From PWQG01 sp051747985 (lineage in GTDB: Bacteria; Pseudomonadota; Gammaproteobacteria; Pseudomonadales; Pseudohongiellaceae), in contig JBNJGU010000130.1 of NCBI GenBank assembly GCA_051747985.1, positions 1-8,398 on the forward strand: 8,398 nt of DNA. The letters are read 5' to 3'. The notes below the pieces were generated by a model, which was given only the letters and a program-made list of their open reading frames with translations, searched no databases and was not told where the DNA came from. Below, one piece after another: positions 6,172 to 8,398 of this stretch; the first letter of the stretch is position 1, and every line of letters begins with the position of its first letter. The position numbers and the translations under genes are program-made.

Positions 6172-6756
6172 TCAGTAATTTTCCGGGAAGAAATAGCGCT
6201 CCACCAGCTCAATGAGCAGGTGGATGATCTTGATGTGCATCTCCTGGATACGGTCGGCATAGGCGCTGCCACCCACCGCGATATCCACCGTCGCCAGTCT
6301 GCCCAGTGCTGAACCCGGCGCCCCGGTCAGGCTGATCACCGGTATGTGCCGGTCCATCGCGTATTCCGCGGCCCTGATCACGTTGGCGCTGCCGCCACTG
6401 GTACTGATGGCCAGCAGGCAGTCCCCCGGCCGGCCGCGCGCTTCCAGGTAACGGGAAAATACCGATTCATAACCGAAATCATTGGCCACGCAGCTCAGAT
6501 GCCCGGGGTCACTGATCGCCGTGGCGGACAGTGGCCTTCGCGCATCACGATAGCGACCCGTGAGCTCCTCGGCAAAGTGCATGGCGTCACTCATCGAACC
6601 ACCGTTACCACAGCTGTATACGGCGTGCCCGGACTTGAACGTACGTATGAGCACATCGGCCGCTTCCCGCACGGAATGCACCCGCCGCTCATCCTCCAGG
6701 AAGCGATCCACAAAGGCACGCGCTTCTTCCAGCGTTTCCACTACAATGTCCTGCAC
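6172..6756 (-). CDS. gmhA: Phosphoheptose isomerase GmhA (sedoheptulose 7-phosphate isomerase)
   Basis: This 194-residue SIS-domain protein (192 in E. coli GmhA) converts sedoheptulose 7-phosphate to D-glycero-D-manno-heptose 7-phosphate, the first step to ADP-heptose for the LPS inner core. The phosphosugar loop SCGNGGSMSDAMHFAEELTG (48-67) holds the zinc ligands H60 and E64. The second SIS motif is AISTSGGSANVI (116-127). Q171 and H179 in RIQEMHIKIIH complete the metal site, each shifted by one residue from E. coli. The SIS paralogue DiaA (YraO) is the main alternative, but it lacks this zinc-site pattern and the EELTGRYR signature. The start is GTG at 6754-6756, fixed by a perfect AGGAGG 4 nt upstream. 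It begins 12 nt after the nadE stop, so the two are very likely one transcription unit. No terminator is visible in the 6-nt gap to convergent bamD. Confidence 0.93.
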   Translation of the reverse strand: MQDIVVETLEEARAFVDRFLEDERRVHSVREAADVLIRTFKSGHAVYSCGNGGSMSDAMHFAEELTGRYRDARRPLSATAISDPGHLSCVANDFGYESVFSRYLEARGRPGDCLLAISTSGGSANVIRAAEYAMDRHIPVISLTGAPGSALGRLATVDIAVGGSAYADRIQEMHIKIIHLLIELVERYFFPENY

Positions 6757-6760
6757 AATT

Positions 6761-6766
6761 CCTCCT
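6761..6766 (-). promoter_or_regulatory. Perfect Shine-Dalgarno fixing the GTG start of gmhA
   Basis: AGGAGG on the minus strand lies in the 12-nt gap between the nadE stop (6769-6771) and the gmhA GTG. The 4-nt spacing is short but workable. It supports GTG rather than a downstream start and suggests efficient translation of gmhA from the nadE message. Confidence 0.75.
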
Positions 6767-6768
6767 GC

Positions 6769-8398
6769 CTACTCACCGGGACGCCAGCCATTGGTGATCG
6801 GGTATCGTCGATCCCGACCGAAACCCTTGCGGGTCAGGCGGATGCCGACCGGCCCCTGACGACGCTTGTACTCATTCCTGTCCACCAGTGTCAGCACCCG
6901 GTGTACTTCATTGCGGTCAAACCCCTGTGCCTCGATGGCATCGGCACTGTAATCGCGTTCAATATACAGGGCCAGAATGCGGTCCAGACGCTCGTAGGGT
7001 GGCAGGCTGTCTTCATCCAGTTGATCCGGTGCCAGTTCCGCGGAGGGTGGTCGCTCGATGACACCGGACGGAATGACCTCTTTGCCACCCTGCTCCACCG
7101 CCATTTGGTTCCGAAAACGCGCCAGACGGTACACCAGTGTCTTGTAGACATCCTTGAGCACGTTGAAACCGCCCGCCATATCCCCGTACAGGGTGGAATA
7201 CCCGACCGCAATCTCGCTTTTGTTGCCGGTCGTTATGACCAGAGACCCTTTCTTGTTGGATATGGCCATCAGGATCACGCCGCGGCATCGGGCCTGCAGG
7301 TTCTGCTCGGTAACATCCATCGGCAGGCCATCGAACTCGCCGGACAATGCACGCATGAAACTGTGATACGTTTCCACGATAGGTATCACCCGGTAGTCCA
7401 CCCCCAGCGACCGGGCCTGCTGCTCGGCCAGTTCCACGCTGAGACTGGAAGTGTGCTCAAAAGGCATCATCACCGCATGGACCCGCTCGGCACCCAGGGC
7501 ATCCACGGCCAAAGCCAGTGTCAGCGCCGAATCAATGCCGCCCGACAGACCCAGCACCACAGTGCGGAAACCGTTTTTGTCGGCATAGTCCCTGAGACCA
7601 GTGAGCAACGCCTGATAACAGTCCGACTCCAGTGACCAGTGTCCTGGCGCCTCCGGATCACTGCAACGCCCTTCCCCCCTGCGATCAGGCCGCGGCACGC
7701 AGGCACCGGTCTCGGTACGCTCCACATCCACGGTGTAGGCACCTTCGGCAAATGCTGGCGCCTCGAAACAGCAGTCCCCCGCCGCATCCACCACCAATGA
7801 CTGACCATCGAAGACCAGCTCATCCTGACCACCAACCAGGTTCACATAGATGATCGGCATCCGCAGCATCCGGGCCCGCTCGCTGAGCATGGCCCTGCGC
7901 TCGGCTCCCTTGCCATGGTGATAGGGTGAGGCATTGATGTTGATCAGCAGCCGCGCACCAGCCTGTGAGACCTGTTCCACTGGAATCCCGTCCCACATAT
8001 CCTCGCAGATGGTGAAGCCGACCGGAATTCCATGCAGCTCCACCACGCAGGGACTGAACCCCGGTGAGAAATACCGTTGTTCATCGAATACTTCATAATT
8101 GGGTAATGACTGCTTCCGATAGGTGGCCACCTCGACACCCTCATCGATGACCATCAGCGCATTATACAGCCGCCCCGATTCTTGCAGTGGCAGGCCGATG
8201 ACCATCACGATCGGCAGGGCACGGCCCTTTATCTTCCGCAGTGCATTGCGGATCCGCAGGTCCAGGCTTTCACGGAACAGCAGATCTTCCGGAGGATAGC
8301 CGGTCAGCGTCAGTTCCGGAAAAACGATCATGTCATGCCCGTCTTCGACAGCCCGGGTGGCCGCCTCCAACACGCGGTCTGTGTTTCCGTGGATGTCG
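6769..8398 (-). CDS. nadE: Glutamine-dependent NAD+ synthetase, 5' end cut by the right edge
   Basis: The visible 542 residues run to the true C-terminus. The start lies beyond the window, because the first visible residues D-I-H-G-N-T are the family's internal V-G-D-I-x-G-N-T motif, so about 10-15 residues are missing. The GTG at 8373 is therefore not the start. The N-terminal nitrilase (glutaminase) domain, about 1-265, has the catalytic triad: E28 in FPELTLTGYPPEDLL, K95 in YRKQSLPNYEVFDEQRYF and C131 in TICEDMW. The C-terminal synthetase domain has the ATP PP-loop SGGIDS at 285-290 and the NAD-site stretch ITTGNKSEIAVGYSTLYGDM (starting near 388). The enzyme amidates deamido-NAD using glutamine-derived ammonia and ATP, the last step of NAD synthesis. 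E. coli NadE is the short ammonia-dependent form without the nitrilase domain. A Cys/Arg/Gly-containing linker (about 228-255) joins the domains. gmhA follows 12 nt downstream. Confidence 0.96.
   Translation of the reverse strand, partial: DIHGNTDRVLEAATRAVEDGHDMIVFPELTLTGYPPEDLLFRESLDLRIRNALRKIKGRALPIVMVIGLPLQESGRLYNALMVIDEGVEVATYRKQSLPNYEVFDEQRYFSPGFSPCVVELHGIPVGFTICEDMWDGIPVEQVSQAGARLLININASPYHHGKGAERRAMLSERARMLRMPIIYVNLVGGQDELVFDGQSLVVDAAGDCCFEAPAFAEGAYTVDVERTETGACVPRPDRRGEGRCSDPEAPGHWSLESDCYQALLTGLRDYADKNGFRTVVLGLSGGIDSALTLALAVDALGAERVHAVMMPFEHTSSLSVELAEQQARSLGVDYRVIPIVETYHSFMRALSGEFDGLPMDVTEQNLQARCRGVILMAISNKKGSLVITTGNKSEIAVGYSTLYGDMAGGFNVLKDVYKTLVYRLARFRNQMAVEQGGKEVIPSGVIERPPSAELAPDQLDEDSLPPYERLDRILALYIERDYSADAIEAQGFDRNEVHRVLTLVDRNEYKRRQGPVGIRLTRKGFGRDRRYPITNGWRPGE

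Noticed and set aside
6346..7635. A 429-codon plus-strand frame opposite gmhA and nadE
   Set aside because: It spans two clear minus-strand genes including their junction, and its product resembles no family; it is a shadow frame.

Overview
The window looks like chromosomal core sequence from a moderately GC-rich gammaproteobacterium. The gene order bamD <-> rluD-pgeF-clpB is the one found in Escherichia coli and many relatives. Two things point away from the enteric bacteria, toward a Chromatiales/Ectothiorhodospiraceae-like or similar lineage: a two-domain, glutamine-dependent NAD synthetase instead of the short ammonia-dependent enzyme, and an acetolactate synthase gene beyond clpB. This placement is inferred from gene content, not from any database comparison.

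Layout on the minus strand, read from right to left: nadE (cut by the right edge) and gmhA form a tight pair that ends at about 6172. Next comes bamD on the plus strand (5086-6165), which converges on gmhA with only 6 nt between the stop codons. Divergent from bamD is rluD, which overlaps pgeF. clpB follows about 110 nt later, then a terminator-like hairpin, a gap of about 400 nt, and the first 29 codons of ilvI/ilvB (cut by the left edge).

The functions are housekeeping: NAD synthesis, heptose synthesis for LPS core, outer-membrane protein assembly (BamD), 23S rRNA pseudouridylation (RluD), purine nucleoside phosphorylase activity (PgeF/YfiH), protein disaggregation (ClpB) and branched-chain amino-acid synthesis (IlvI). 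The clearest regulatory signal is a sigma-32-like heat-shock promoter whose -35 element overlaps the pgeF stop codon. It would let clpB be induced separately from rluD-pgeF.

I see no mobile element, CRISPR array, tRNA, rRNA or phage gene, and no convincing new system. The points most worth a second look are the roughly 100-residue Pro/Gly-rich C-terminal extension of BamD, with two similar hydrophobic 'GLLG/GLFG' segments; the structured leader upstream of ilvI; and the loss of the internal GTG codon used in E. coli to make short ClpB.
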